The notes under the pieces are model-generated. The model was not told where the DNA came from. It saw nothing but the letters and a program-made list of their open reading frames with translations, and did no database searches. Made by a program: the position numbers and the translations under genes. 64,000 nucleotides of DNA from Variovorax sp. (GTDB lineage Bacteria; Pseudomonadota; Gammaproteobacteria; Burkholderiales; Burkholderiaceae_C), in assembly GCA_004210915.1 (NCBI GenBank), contig SEGS01000012.1:62001-126000 (forward strand), given 5' to 3'. Shown one piece after another: positions 44,833 to 54,400 of this stretch. Numbering within the stretch: the first letter of the stretch is position 1; each line of letters opens with the position of its first letter.

Positions 44833-46410
44833 CTAGCGCAGCGGCGGCTCGGCCGCCTGCTCTCGCACCATCACGTCGACCGCGCGGGCGCGGGTGTCGA
44901 TGATCGACGCCTCGTAGTGGTCGATGGGCGGACCGCCCGGGGTGACGCCCTTGCGCACCAGTTCCTGTGCCGCGCGCAAGCGATCGCGCGCAGCCGGGTA
45001 GTCGAAGATGGCGATGTTGGCTTCGGCATCGGCCCGCACCGCTCGCAACGTGTCGCCTTGCGCGCCGTACAGATTGGCCAGCGTGCGCCAGACCAGCGCA
45101 TCGCGCGGGTTCAGCGCGACCCAATCGCGCAATGGCGGAATCATCGGCGCCGCCTGCCGCGTCGCGATGGCGGCCTGCGCGGCCAGCAGCATTTCAGGTC
45201 GATCCTTGGCACTGGCATTCAGCAGGGCGGCGGCACGGGGCGCCGCGCCCGCAGCCAGCGCGATCTCTGCGTCCAGCAAACGCGCCAGCCGGGCGGCCGC
45301 TGGGTCACCCGCAGTGCGCGCGTTCAACCGCTCGGCCAGCGCGCGCGCCGCGGCCATGTCGCGCAGGGTGCTGGCCGCGAAGGCGGCGGCGTACAACGTG
45401 CCGGCCTGCTGAGCGGGCGCGCTGGCGGCGAATTCGCCACTGCCCGCCGCATTGACCCAGAGGCGCAACACATCGACGCCCGGGCGCGAGAGCACACGGG
45501 CGCGCGAGGCGATCATCGCGTGCGTCATCGTCAGGCGCAGCGCGTTCCCGCCGGGCGTTCGTCCGCCTTCGAACTGGAAGCGACCCTGCATGTCGGAGAT
45601 CCGCTCGCTGTTCAGCGGATGGCTGCGCAGGTACGGGAACGAGCCGTTGTCGTTGAGGCGCGAGGCGTACTGCAGCCGTTCGAACATCGCTGCAGCGCCT
45701 TCGGGCGCGAAGCCGGCTTGCGTCAGCACGCCGAAGCCGACGCGGTCGGCCTCGCGCTCCATGTCGCGCGAAAAGCTCAGCTGGTTCTGCATGAACGCCG
45801 CCTGGCTGCCCATCAGCACGGCCTGCCCGGCATCGCCACTGTTGCTCTTGCTTGCGGCGATCATGCCGAGGATCATGCCGGCGAGCATCAGCGGCATCTG
45901 ACGGTTCTGCTTGTCCATCATCCGGGCGATGTGCCGCTGCGTCACGTGCGACAGCTCATGCCCGAGCACGGTGGCCAGCTCGTCGGCACTGCCCACGGCC
46001 GCGATCAGGCCGAGGTGCACGCCGAGATAGCCGCCGGGCAGCGCGAACGCGTTGATGCTGCGGTCGCGGCTGAGCATCACGTCCCAGGCGAAGCGCTCGT
46101 CCAGTTCGGGCGTGAGGTCGCCACGGGTCCGCGCGGCCGCCTTCAGGCGCAGCCAGATGTCGTCGACGTACGCGTCGAGCACCGGGTCCTGCAGGTAGTC
46201 GGGCTCGCGGTAGAGCTCGCGGGCGATCTGGTCGCCCAGCCGCCGCTCGGCGCCGGCCGTCATCTCGCCGTCGCCGCCCAAACCGAGCAACTGCGCGGCG
46301 GCGGGTACGGGGGTCAGCACCTGGGTGGCAATCAGAACGGCCGTGCACACCGCCCGCAGCCAGGGCATGGCGGGCTTCCGGGTGGTGGAAATCGAAGTCA
46401 GGCGCTGCAT
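44833..46410 (-). CDS. M48-family metalloprotease with TPR region (BepA/YfgC-like)
   Basis: 525 residues. A signal peptide (ATQVLTPVPAAAQ) leads into the M48 domain: zinc motif HELSHVTQRHIARM (HExxH at about 155) and the third ligand in EREADRVGFGVLTQAGF. The C-terminal half is helical with TPR-like repeats. BepA-like enzymes degrade or help assemble outer-membrane proteins such as LptD in the periplasm. ATG 46410 has AAGGAG about 11 bases upstream; a later ATG (46368) could also serve. Divergent from moaC. Confidence 0.9.
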   Translation of the reverse strand: MQRLTSISTTRKPAMPWLRAVCTAVLIATQVLTPVPAAAQLLGLGGDGEMTAGAERRLGDQIARELYREPDYLQDPVLDAYVDDIWLRLKAAARTRGDLTPELDERFAWDVMLSRDRSINAFALPGGYLGVHLGLIAAVGSADELATVLGHELSHVTQRHIARMMDKQNRQMPLMLAGMILGMIAASKSNSGDAGQAVLMGSQAAFMQNQLSFSRDMEREADRVGFGVLTQAGFAPEGAAAMFERLQYASRLNDNGSFPYLRSHPLNSERISDMQGRFQFEGGRTPGGNALRLTMTHAMIASRARVLSRPGVDVLRLWVNAAGSGEFAASAPAQQAGTLYAAAFAASTLRDMAAARALAERLNARTAGDPAAARLARLLDAEIALAAGAAPRAAALLNASAKDRPEMLLAAQAAIATRQAAPMIPPLRDWVALNPRDALVWRTLANLYGAQGDTLRAVRADAEANIAIFDYPAARDRLRAAQELVRKGVTPGGPPIDHYEASIIDTRARAVDVMVREQAAEPPLR

Positions 46411-46476
46411 GCGACGCGGCACTCCTTGCAAGGTTTCGGGCTCGTATGATGCCCGTCCCTTCCGGAAGGTTCACCC

Positions 46477-46965
46477 ATGTCCTCTCTCACCCACTTTGAC
46501 GCCCAGGGCCAGGCCCACATGGTCGACGTGGCCGACAAGCCCGCGACCCGACGCGTGGCCGTGGCCACGGGCCGCATCGAGATGCTGGCCTCGACGCTGG
46601 CGCTGATCGAATCGGGCACGGCCAAAAAGGGCGACGTGCTCGGCATCGCCCGCATCGCCGGCATCCAGGCAGCCAAGAAGACCAGCGACCTGATTCCCCT
46701 GTGCCATCCGCTGGCGCTGACCCGCGTGGCCGTGGCGTTTGTGCTGGCCAACACCGACGGCGGTGGCGTGCCGCAGGTGGCCTGCACCGCCACCGTCGAA
46801 ACCATCGGCCCGACCGGCGTCGAGATGGAAGCGCTGACCGCGGTGCAGGTCGCGCTGCTCACCATCTACGACATGTGCAAGGCGGTCGACCGCGGCATGA
46901 CGATCAACGGCGTGCGGGTGGTGGAGAAGCACGGGGGGAAGTCGGGGAGTTACGTGGCGGAGTGA
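46477..46965 (+). CDS. moaC: Cyclic pyranopterin monophosphate synthase
   Basis: 162 residues, full-length MoaC. Conserved blocks are [59 protein letters not shown] and [15 protein letters not shown], including the catalytic Lys of the KxxD and the active-site His/Asp. It makes cPMP in molybdenum cofactor synthesis. No other moa gene adjoins. Ribosome site GGAAGG lies ten bases upstream of the ATG. It faces the convergent pglL-like gene. Confidence 0.96.
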   Translation: MSSLTHFDAQGQAHMVDVADKPATRRVAVATGRIEMLASTLALIESGTAKKGDVLGIARIAGIQAAKKTSDLIPLCHPLALTRVAVAFVLANTDGGGVPQVACTATVETIGPTGVEMEALTAVQVALLTIYDMCKAVDRGMTINGVRVVEKHGGKSGSYVAE

Positions 46966-46995
46966 GCGCAGGCTCACGGCTTGCGCGCTGCTCCA

Positions 46996-48750
46996 TCAGT
47001 GAGAACGCGACCCGTCGGTCGAGGAGCCTTTCAGCCAGCGCCCGTACTCCTGCGGAAACGCGATCCGGAAACGAAGCGCATGGGCGGCCGCTTCGTCGTC
47101 GCGGCCGAGCAGGGTGGCGCTCTCGATCAGTTTCTCGATCACCCGCGGCTCGGGCGAGAAATGCAGCACGCGTTCTGCCAGCGCATGTACGCGGGGCGCG
47201 TTGGCGGCAGTGATAGGGGTCAGCATCAGTTCGGCAAAGCGCACATGGCCGGCGAAGAGCCGGGAATCCTGAACGCGTGCGAGCGTGTCGTCGCGGTAGG
47301 CGGGCAGTCGCTCGTGGCGCGCCAGGAAAAGCTGGCTCACGCGGGTGTAGTCCCACGCGGCGTAGCCCACCAGCGCCAGCAGCGCGGCGGCAGCGACCGC
47401 AGACCCTGCGGATGCGACCGCCTTCATCGCCCGTGGCGCAGATGACTTGACCCGGCGACCCGGCCAGAGCACCCCGAGGCACAGCCCGAAAACGAGCTGG
47501 AACGGGCCGTACCAGAGCGGGTACTCGAGCAGGCTGTGCAGCACGATCACGCCCAGCACGCCCCAGACCATCAGCCGCTGCGGGTCGCGCTCGGCCCACG
47601 GCCGGGCCGCCAGCACCAGCCCCGCGAAGCCGCCGCAGATCAGCAGGGCCGCGGGCACGCCCAGTTCCACTGCCAGATGCAGCGGCAGGTTGTGCGCGTT
47701 GTCGAGGATTTCGACGAAGCGCGGCCCCGGGTAGAGCGTGATGTAGTGGGCAAAGCTCAATTCGCCCCAGCCCCAGCCCGTCCACGGCCGCTCGCCGATC
47801 AGTGTGAGCACGTTGCGCCACAGGATCATCCGGCTGTGGCCCATCGGCGCGCCTTCGCGAAGGCGCTGCAGCATGCCCTCGACCGCGGCGCCGCCGGTCA
47901 GTTGCGGCAGCAGCCAGCCCGCCGCGAAGTAGAGCGGGATGAGCGCCAGCAGCGCGAGCGGCGGCGGCAGGCGAAAGCGCTGCGGCGGCGCCTGCAGATC
48001 ATCGGAAGCCGTACCGACGCGGCGCCCGTCCGGCGCCCCGCGCCGCTCCCGCCGCGCCATGAACGCGGCCACGCCGACGATCGACAGCCACTGCAGCAAG
48101 CCCGTGCGCGAGGTGGACGCTGCCGCGCCCAACAGCAGCAGCAAGGCCGCCGCCGCGAGCCCGGCGCGCGCGCGCGCCGAATCCGCCGCGCCATACAGCC
48201 AGAGCGCCGCCACCAGCGCCATGCTCATCAAGGTTGCGAACTGGTTGCGCTGGCGCAGGTTGCCGTAGGCCTGCCCGCGCTCGGGCGCCGTCGTCCACGG
48301 CACCAGCGGCTCGGCCAGGCCGTAGTACTGGAGCAGGCCGAGCACGGCGCTGACGAGGGCGGCGGCGAGCAGGCCGAAGGCCAGTGCGGAATGTGGCAAG
48401 CGGATCGGCCGGGTGGCGGTTCCAGCACCGATACAGGCGGCCATCGCCGTAACAGCCAGGGCAGCACAGGCGGTCAGCCACTGCGCTGTGTCTTTGCTTG
48501 GATGTAGCGCGATCGCACCACCCAAGATGGCGAGCCATGCCCACGCAGATCGCGACGGCAGCCCGCGCCGCGTGAAAAGCCAGAGCAAAGCGGCGCATGA
48601 CCAAGTTGCCAGGAACTGCCATGTGTTCGCAGACGGGCCTGCGACCAAGGGAAACAGAAACGGCAGTGCGATCAGGCCTGCTTGCCCACTGCGAAAGCTC
48701 CCTGCGAACGATTCCACTGCAACAGTCCCGGTCATCTTGCTAATGGTCAT
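46996..48750 (-). CDS. PglL/Wzy-family O-oligosaccharyltransferase (pilin glycosylation candidate)
   Basis: 584 residues with about a dozen transmembrane helices. The family motifs GNLRQRNQFATLMSMAL (about 163) and LDNAHNLPLHLAVELGVPAAL (in the large periplasmic loop) are those of Wzy_C/PglL ligases. A soluble C-terminal region of about 130 residues follows. Because it is divergent from the minor-pilin operon, its substrate is probably a type IV pilin, as with TfpO/PglL; O-antigen ligase or polymerase is the alternative. ATG at 48750. Confidence 0.87.
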   Translation of the reverse strand: MTISKMTGTVAVESFAGSFRSGQAGLIALPFLFPLVAGPSANTWQFLATWSCAALLWLFTRRGLPSRSAWAWLAILGGAIALHPSKDTAQWLTACAALAVTAMAACIGAGTATRPIRLPHSALAFGLLAAALVSAVLGLLQYYGLAEPLVPWTTAPERGQAYGNLRQRNQFATLMSMALVAALWLYGAADSARARAGLAAAALLLLLGAAASTSRTGLLQWLSIVGVAAFMARRERRGAPDGRRVGTASDDLQAPPQRFRLPPPLALLALIPLYFAAGWLLPQLTGGAAVEGMLQRLREGAPMGHSRMILWRNVLTLIGERPWTGWGWGELSFAHYITLYPGPRFVEILDNAHNLPLHLAVELGVPAALLICGGFAGLVLAARPWAERDPQRLMVWGVLGVIVLHSLLEYPLWYGPFQLVFGLCLGVLWPGRRVKSSAPRAMKAVASAGSAVAAAALLALVGYAAWDYTRVSQLFLARHERLPAYRDDTLARVQDSRLFAGHVRFAELMLTPITAANAPRVHALAERVLHFSPEPRVIEKLIESATLLGRDDEAAAHALRFRIAFPQEYGRWLKGSSTDGSRSH

Positions 48751-48813
48751 GCGATGCGAACAGGCACCCGACGAGCGGCTGCATTTTTACGACCGACGGC
48801 TTATCAATTAAAC

Positions 48814-48843
48814 ACAATTGCAACTAAGGTGTGACAATTGCAA
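48814..48843 (+). promoter_or_regulatory. Two direct repeats ACAATTGCAA before the pilin operon
   Basis: ACAATTGCAA occurs at 48814-48823 and 48834-48843, 20 bases apart (about two helix turns), in the divergent gap between the pglL-like gene and fimT. This looks like a tandem activator site. It also makes TTG 48838 an unlikely start codon. Confidence 0.5.
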
Positions 48844-48882
48844 AAGCTCGCGTACATCTATTTCGCAGGCTGCATACAAAAG

Positions 48883-49386
48883 GTGCTTCCGTTGACGTCC
48901 GTTGCCTTCCGCCAAGTCTCGCTTGCCTCCCGCCCCCATGGCTTCACGCTTCTTGAGGCGATGGTTGTCGTCGCGCTGGTTGCGATTTTGGCTGCACTGG
49001 CTGCGCCGTCGTTTATCGGTGCCATCGCCAATCAGCGCGTCAACTCCGCCTCTCAGGAGGTCCAGGTCCTGCTCCAGTTTGCGCGCGCCGAGGCGGTATT
49101 CAAGCGCACCCAGAGCAGCGTTACCGCAGACGGGCAGAAGTGGGAAGCCAAGGTAGGCGCAGCGGTATTGCGCGAAACCGTGCTGCCTGCCGCCGTCACC
49201 GTCGAGGCGGGCTCTGCCAACGGCGTGGTGTTCGAAGTGACTGGCGCAGCGCGCCCTGCGGTCGGCAGCGCGCCTTACACCCTGAAGTTTTCTGCCACCC
49301 AGGCGTCGCGCGTTCAATGCCTCAGCGTGACTGGGGCCGGGCTGGTTCGCCAGCAAAGAGTGGCCGCAGGGCAGTCCTGTCCTTGA
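48883..49386 (+). CDS. fimT: Type IV minor pilin, FimT/GspH-like
   Basis: About 168 residues from GTG 48883 (TTG 48892 is equally possible and has AAGG eight bases before it). The prepilin signal HG-FTLLEAMVVVALVAILAALAAP has the Gly/Phe cleavage site and Glu at +5 for PilD, then the hydrophobic helix. A GspH-type body follows, with a C-terminal pair of cysteines. It primes pilus assembly with the other minor pilins. First gene of the fimT-pilV-pilW-pilX-pilY1-pilE operon. Confidence 0.87.
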   Translation: MLPLTSVAFRQVSLASRPHGFTLLEAMVVVALVAILAALAAPSFIGAIANQRVNSASQEVQVLLQFARAEAVFKRTQSSVTADGQKWEAKVGAAVLRETVLPAAVTVEAGSANGVVFEVTGAARPAVGSAPYTLKFSATQASRVQCLSVTGAGLVRQQRVAAGQSCP

Positions 49387-49419
49387 GGCTTTTTGGCTCA
49401 CTTGTCCGAGTTTCATCTC

Positions 49420-49953
49420 ATGCGTGTCCGCCGCCATCCGTCCCCTGCTAGACAGCACGGTTTCAGTCTGATCGAAGTGCTCGTCGCGGCGCTGATGGTA
49501 AGCATCGGCTTACTTGGCGCAGCCGGGATGCATTTGCGCGCCATCGAATACACCGTCGACACCGAGCGGCGTCAGATGGCGGCCATGGTCGCTTCCGAAT
49601 TGCTGGAGACGATGCGCGGCGATACAGCGATCGTCCTTCTGGCCAGCGGCGACCCCAAGGCCGATCTGGGTGGCTACAAGAAGGAAGCTGGCACCGCGTT
49701 GCCCGGGAGTGAGGACGCCGACTGTCAACCGCTCACTTCGAACCCTGAAAAGCGTTTGGGCTGCTGGGGTGCCCGTGCGAAGCAAGTCATCCCTGAATTG
49801 ACCGATGACCTCATCACCAGCCACTTCGCTGTCGACCTTGATGCCACCAGCCAGCTGATCTCGGTCACGGTGACATGGCCGGTCAAAAAGGGCCAGTGCC
49901 TGGACGGAAAAGACAATGACTACTGCACCTACACCCTCCGCTCGCGCCTTTGA
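49420..49953 (+). CDS. pilV: Type IV pilus minor pilin PilV
   Basis: 177 residues. Prepilin cleavage motif HG-FSLIEVLVAALMVSIGLL at residues 13-33 with Glu +5. The PilV-type middle (MHLRAIEYTVDTERRQMAAMVASELLE-like helix) and four cysteines in the C-terminal half are visible. It forms the pilus tip complex with PilW, PilX, FimT/U and PilY1. ATG 49420 lies 34 bases after fimT. Confidence 0.9.
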   Translation: MRVRRHPSPARQHGFSLIEVLVAALMVSIGLLGAAGMHLRAIEYTVDTERRQMAAMVASELLETMRGDTAIVLLASGDPKADLGGYKKEAGTALPGSEDADCQPLTSNPEKRLGCWGARAKQVIPELTDDLITSHFAVDLDATSQLISVTVTWPVKKGQCLDGKDNDYCTYTLRSRL

Positions 49954-49957
49954 TCCG

Positions 49958-50812
49958 ATGCGGCAGGCGCGCAACCTGACCGCCGGCAGACGCGTCGCGC
50001 GCTCTCGCGCGGCCGAGCGCGGCATTTCGCTGGTCGAACTCATGGTGGCGATGGCCATCGGTCTCTTCATCGTTCTCATCGCGACCACGCTTTACATGAG
50101 TGGCACGTCCAACGTGGGATTCCGCATGGGTCAAAGCGAGAACATGAGCAATGGCAGGTATGCACTCGGAACGCTGGACAGCGAGTTCACCAAAGCGGGC
50201 TACCGGCGCGATCCGACGCAACCCATGGACGTGGCGTTTCCAGCTGATGCCGCGGCCCTTCCAAACAAATGCGAGTTTGCCGTCGGTCAGGCCATCTATG
50301 TGACAGGGGCCGGCGAGCTGTGCATCCGTTTCCAGGCGCGCGACAACAATGAGAAGGATTGTTCGGGCTCTGCTGCCGGTATCGCCGGCCTGGTGGCCTA
50401 TGAGGGGCCAGCGAATCCTGCCCTCGGCGCCGGCATGTTCGCGGAAAAATATTTCCTCAAGAACGGCGCATTGGTCTGCCAGGCCGGCAACCCGGCGGTA
50501 GAGACGCCCGTCGCAGACGGTGTGCAAGACATTCTTTTCGAGTTTGGCGTGGGCAAGATTACCGACTCGCTGGCCGAGCGCCGCGTCGAGAGCTTCATCA
50601 CCACCACCCCGACGGCAGCCGAAGCAATCCGCTCCTTGCGCTACGCCGTCCTGCTGGCCAGTTCAGGCAAAGGCCTCACGGCCGGCGTGGAGTCGTCCGT
50701 GTGCACACGTTGGGCCGAGTTGGGCGGCACGAGTGCCCGCTGTGACACCAGCAAGGGCCAGCTTTACCAGCTTGCCAGCGGCTCCCTCACGCTGAGAAAC
50801 CTGATGCCATGA
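49958..50812 (+). CDS. pilW: Type IV pilus assembly protein PilW
   Basis: 284 residues from ATG 49958, 4 bases after pilV; an in-frame ATG at 49916 would overlap pilV by 38 bases and lengthen the leader to about 36 residues. The prepilin motif is ERG-ISLVELMVAMAIGLFIVLI. The long beta-rich C-domain has paired cysteines, as in PilW. Part of the tip complex that initiates assembly. Its stop overlaps the pilX ATG. Confidence 0.9.
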   Translation: MRQARNLTAGRRVARSRAAERGISLVELMVAMAIGLFIVLIATTLYMSGTSNVGFRMGQSENMSNGRYALGTLDSEFTKAGYRRDPTQPMDVAFPADAAALPNKCEFAVGQAIYVTGAGELCIRFQARDNNEKDCSGSAAGIAGLVAYEGPANPALGAGMFAEKYFLKNGALVCQAGNPAVETPVADGVQDILFEFGVGKITDSLAERRVESFITTTPTAAEAIRSLRYAVLLASSGKGLTAGVESSVCTRWAELGGTSARCDTSKGQLYQLASGSLTLRNLMP

Positions 50813-51390
50813 CTGCTTCCCTATCTTTCATGCGATCCCGTTCGCACGCCAAAGCGCGCCAAGGTGGGGCGGCACTTTTTGTGTCGATGATCATGCTGTT
50901 GTTGATGCTCATGCTGGCTGTGGTCGGCATGCGTGCGGTGACGCTCGAATCCCGCATCGCCGGCAATGTGCTGGAGAGTCAACGCCTGCAGGAAACGGCC
51001 GACGGCACCCTGCGCGAAGGCGAGCGCGTCATCCAGAAGTACGGCATCTCCCTGGCGCAATGCGCCACCGACGCGGAGCGTCCCTTCGCGGATCTCAAAC
51101 CCTGCTTCGTTTCCGAAGCCCGGGTTGATCCGATTGGCCTCAACAGCGCCTACACCGTCAGCGCGCAGGCGGCGGGTTTCCAGAATCCCTACGGCTACTG
51201 GTACCCCCGCTACATCTCCACGCTATGCCCCAAGGGGTCCAGCGCGACTGCCGCATTGGAGACAGCCAACACCGGCTGTACGGAGTTCTACGAACTCAAC
51301 GCCCAAGCCACGGCATCGGACGATGGCGCCAAGGCCTGCGGCCCCGACGCGCTTTGCCTGCGCTCTGCAATCAACCTGTTCATCAAATAA
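50809..51390 (+). CDS. pilX: Type IV pilus assembly protein PilX
   Basis: 193 residues. An N-terminal segment QGGAALFVSMIMLLLMLMLAVVG is the PilX-type hydrophobic helix after a Gly-Gly site; PilX proteins lack the Glu +5, as here. The helix continues as MRAVTLESRIAGNVLESQRLQETAD, the typical PilX stretch. Cysteines lie near the C-terminus. ATGA overlap with pilW (50809-50812). It cooperates with PilY1 at the pilus tip. Confidence 0.9.
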   Translation: MTASLSFMRSRSHAKARQGGAALFVSMIMLLLMLMLAVVGMRAVTLESRIAGNVLESQRLQETADGTLREGERVIQKYGISLAQCATDAERPFADLKPCFVSEARVDPIGLNSAYTVSAQAAGFQNPYGYWYPRYISTLCPKGSSATAALETANTGCTEFYELNAQATASDDGAKACGPDALCLRSAINLFIK

Positions 51391-51405
51391 ACGAGGAGAG
51401 CTCAC

Positions 51406-54400
51406 ATGCTTCGCTCCCCAGCTTCAAAACGATTGCACTTTCGCGCCACCCACTTCGTCGGGCTTGCAGCAGCGGTCGCCGCACTGCTGTTCGGTCAGCA
51501 CTTGGCCACCGCACAGACCACCCCTGGCGACACGGCGTTGGCGCAGACACCGCTTTTCGTCAGCGACAGCTATCCGCCGCTGAACATGCTTGTGATGGGC
51601 CGCGATCACAAGTTGTATTACGAGGCCTACAACGACGCGTCTGACCTGGATGGCGACGGCGTGATTGACGTGGGCTACAAACCGGACACGATCGACTACT
51701 ACGGCTACTTCAACAACAACGCCTGCTATTCGCACAGCGCAGACACGTTCAAGCCCACGGCCGTCGCCACAGGAACCAAGAAGAAGCAGTGTGACGGGAC
51801 GACCTGGAGCGGCGACTTTCTGAACTACCTGACCACCTCGCGCATGGATGCCATGCGCCGGGTGCTGTACGGCGGCATGCGGGTCACCGACACGGCTGCC
51901 AGCACGGTGCTCCAGGCCTCCTTCATTCCCCGCGATGCGCACAGCTGGGGTAAGGCTTACGACCCTGCGCGGGATCTGGCGACCTATGACATTGCCAAGT
52001 ACGCGCCGCTGGGCCAGCCAGTAGCGAACACTCGCCACCTGTTCGCCGTCACCACTACGGCTCAAAGCGGCGATGGGGCCATTCCAGTTTTGCGTGTTCT
52101 CAACGATTCCAAATTCCAGATCTGGGAATGGGTGTCGAAGGAACAGCCGGTTGCGCAGAACAATTGCATCGACAACAACACGTCTTGCGAGCGGGGCGCG
52201 GCATCGGATGAGTTCAGCATGCTGCCGTCCAGCGCTTTCCAGGACTTGACCATCACGACCTGGAAGTTCAACACCTCGATACCTGGCAACGCTGCGGACA
52301 TGAGTTCGCGCTTCACGACATTTGCCAACACAGCCAATCTTTGCGGCAGCGGCACGATCAGCGCGATCAACATTACGGGCGGGAACAACAACCCCTACAA
52401 CGGCATCAACGGGTGCACGCACGAACACTATCTGACGCAGATCGACGGCAAGGTCTACATTCCTGCAGCGGGCAACTACACCTTCGCGATCGACGGCGAC
52501 GACGCTGTGGAGCTTCAAATCAATGGCAGTACGCTGGGTTGGTACGGCGGCCACGGAAGCAATCGTTCTCAGGGAAACCTGCAGACCTATTCAAAGCAGG
52601 TCTACTTTGACAGTGCAGGTTGGAAGACGCTGCGATTCCGCCATGTCGAGGGCACCGGCGATGACAACTGGGGTCTGGCCCTGAAGGCCTCGTACCCCAA
52701 GAGCGCGATTGTCGACAAGAAGATCCGCGTGGAAGCCTGTTCCAGTACTAACGCAGACCTGCGCGAAGCCACCTGCAAGCCTTACCCCAACAGCGGCGGC
52801 ACAACCATCTACAAACCCACAGGGCTGCTGCACGATTTCGGCGAGAACGAGAAGATGTACTTCGGGCTTCTCACCGGGTCGTACCAGAAGAACATTGCCG
52901 GCGGCACGCTCCGTCGCAACATGAGCAAGTTCACGGACGAGGTGGATCTGCAGACCGGTCAGTTCAAAGCCGGCGTCAATGGCGTCGTGGCAAACATCGA
53001 CCGCCAGCAAGCCATTGGCTTCAACGGGTCGTCGTACTCCAACTGCCCCCACATTACGGACGGACCGATCAGCGGCAAGCCCGATCCCTCGAACTGCGCT
53101 ATGTGGGGCAACCCGATCGGCGAAATGATGTTCGAAACGATGCGCTATTTCGCCGGAGCGACAGGTGCGCACGCCGACTTCAAGTACGGCAACGGATCCA
53201 AGGACGAAGGCCTAAAGCTGTCCAACCCGGATTGGGAGGCGCCCTACAAGCCAAAGTCCACAACGGGCGAAAAGGGCGGCGGCTACCAGCACTGCGCCCG
53301 GCCTGTGATGACGGTGCTCAGCGACATCAATCCGTCTTACGATTTCAAGCTCCCCGGTAGCCGCTACCAGAGCATTGCGGCCTCGGCGGACGCCCTCAGC
53401 GGCTTCAATGTTGCGACTGAAGTGCAAGCCATCGGCACAGCAGAAGGCATTCACGGCAAGAACTTCTTCATTGGCCAGTCGACCGCGGGCAATGCCGATA
53501 CGGCACCCTCGGTCAAGCGTGTCGATGATTTGTCGTGGGTGCGCGGCCTTTCGCCGCAGGAGCCCAGCAAGGAAGGCACGTACAACTCGGCAGGGGTGTC
53601 GCGCTTCGCCGCAAACAACGCGATCTTCGGCAACGCCAAAGGCAAGAACCGCCTGATGACCTATGCGGTTGCGATTGCTTCGCCATTGCCCGAAATCCGC
53701 TTTCCGGTTGGCACAACGGGCAACTATGTGACCATTGCCCCGTTTGCAAAGTCGGTGACGGGCAACAGCATCGACGCAACCAAATTCGCGCCGACGAACC
53801 AGATCGTCGACTATTACGTCGACCGCATCGCGAACACTGGCAAGGCCGACCAGAACCTCCTGATCAACGCTGGGCGACCCTATGCGGAATTTCGCATCAA
53901 CTACGAGGACGTTGAGCAAGGTGCTGATCACGACATGGACGCCATCTCGCGCTACACCGTGGCGCTCCAGGCTGACAACACAATCAAGATCGACATGGTT
54001 TCGGAGTACGCCGCGGGCGGCATCGGCCAGCACATGGGCTATGTGATCTCGGGCACTTCGCAAGATGGCATGTATCTTGAAGTGCACGACAAGGACACGG
54101 CCTCTGTGTTCTATTCACTCAATACGCCGCCCGGCCGGGCACCTGGCTATTGCGTAGGCAGATCGACCGAAGCGGAATGCCAGAACCTGCCCTTGACAGC
54201 CAGCCGGACCTTTACGCCCAGCACCACCAGCACGTCGGGCAGTTTCCTGAAGGACCCACTGTGGTACGCCGCCAAATACGGCATGCCGGGGCGCGACCCC
54301 GCGACAGTGCTCGGGGATCCGGACAACTATTTCCTGGTCACCAACGCCACTACGTTGAAGGAGAAGATGACCAAGGCCTTCAACGACATCCTGCAGAACA

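Noticed and set aside
48838-48882. TTG 48838 as the fimT start
   Set aside because: It lies inside the second direct repeat, has no ribosome site and would give an overlong leader; GTG 48883 or TTG 48892 fits prepilin leaders better.
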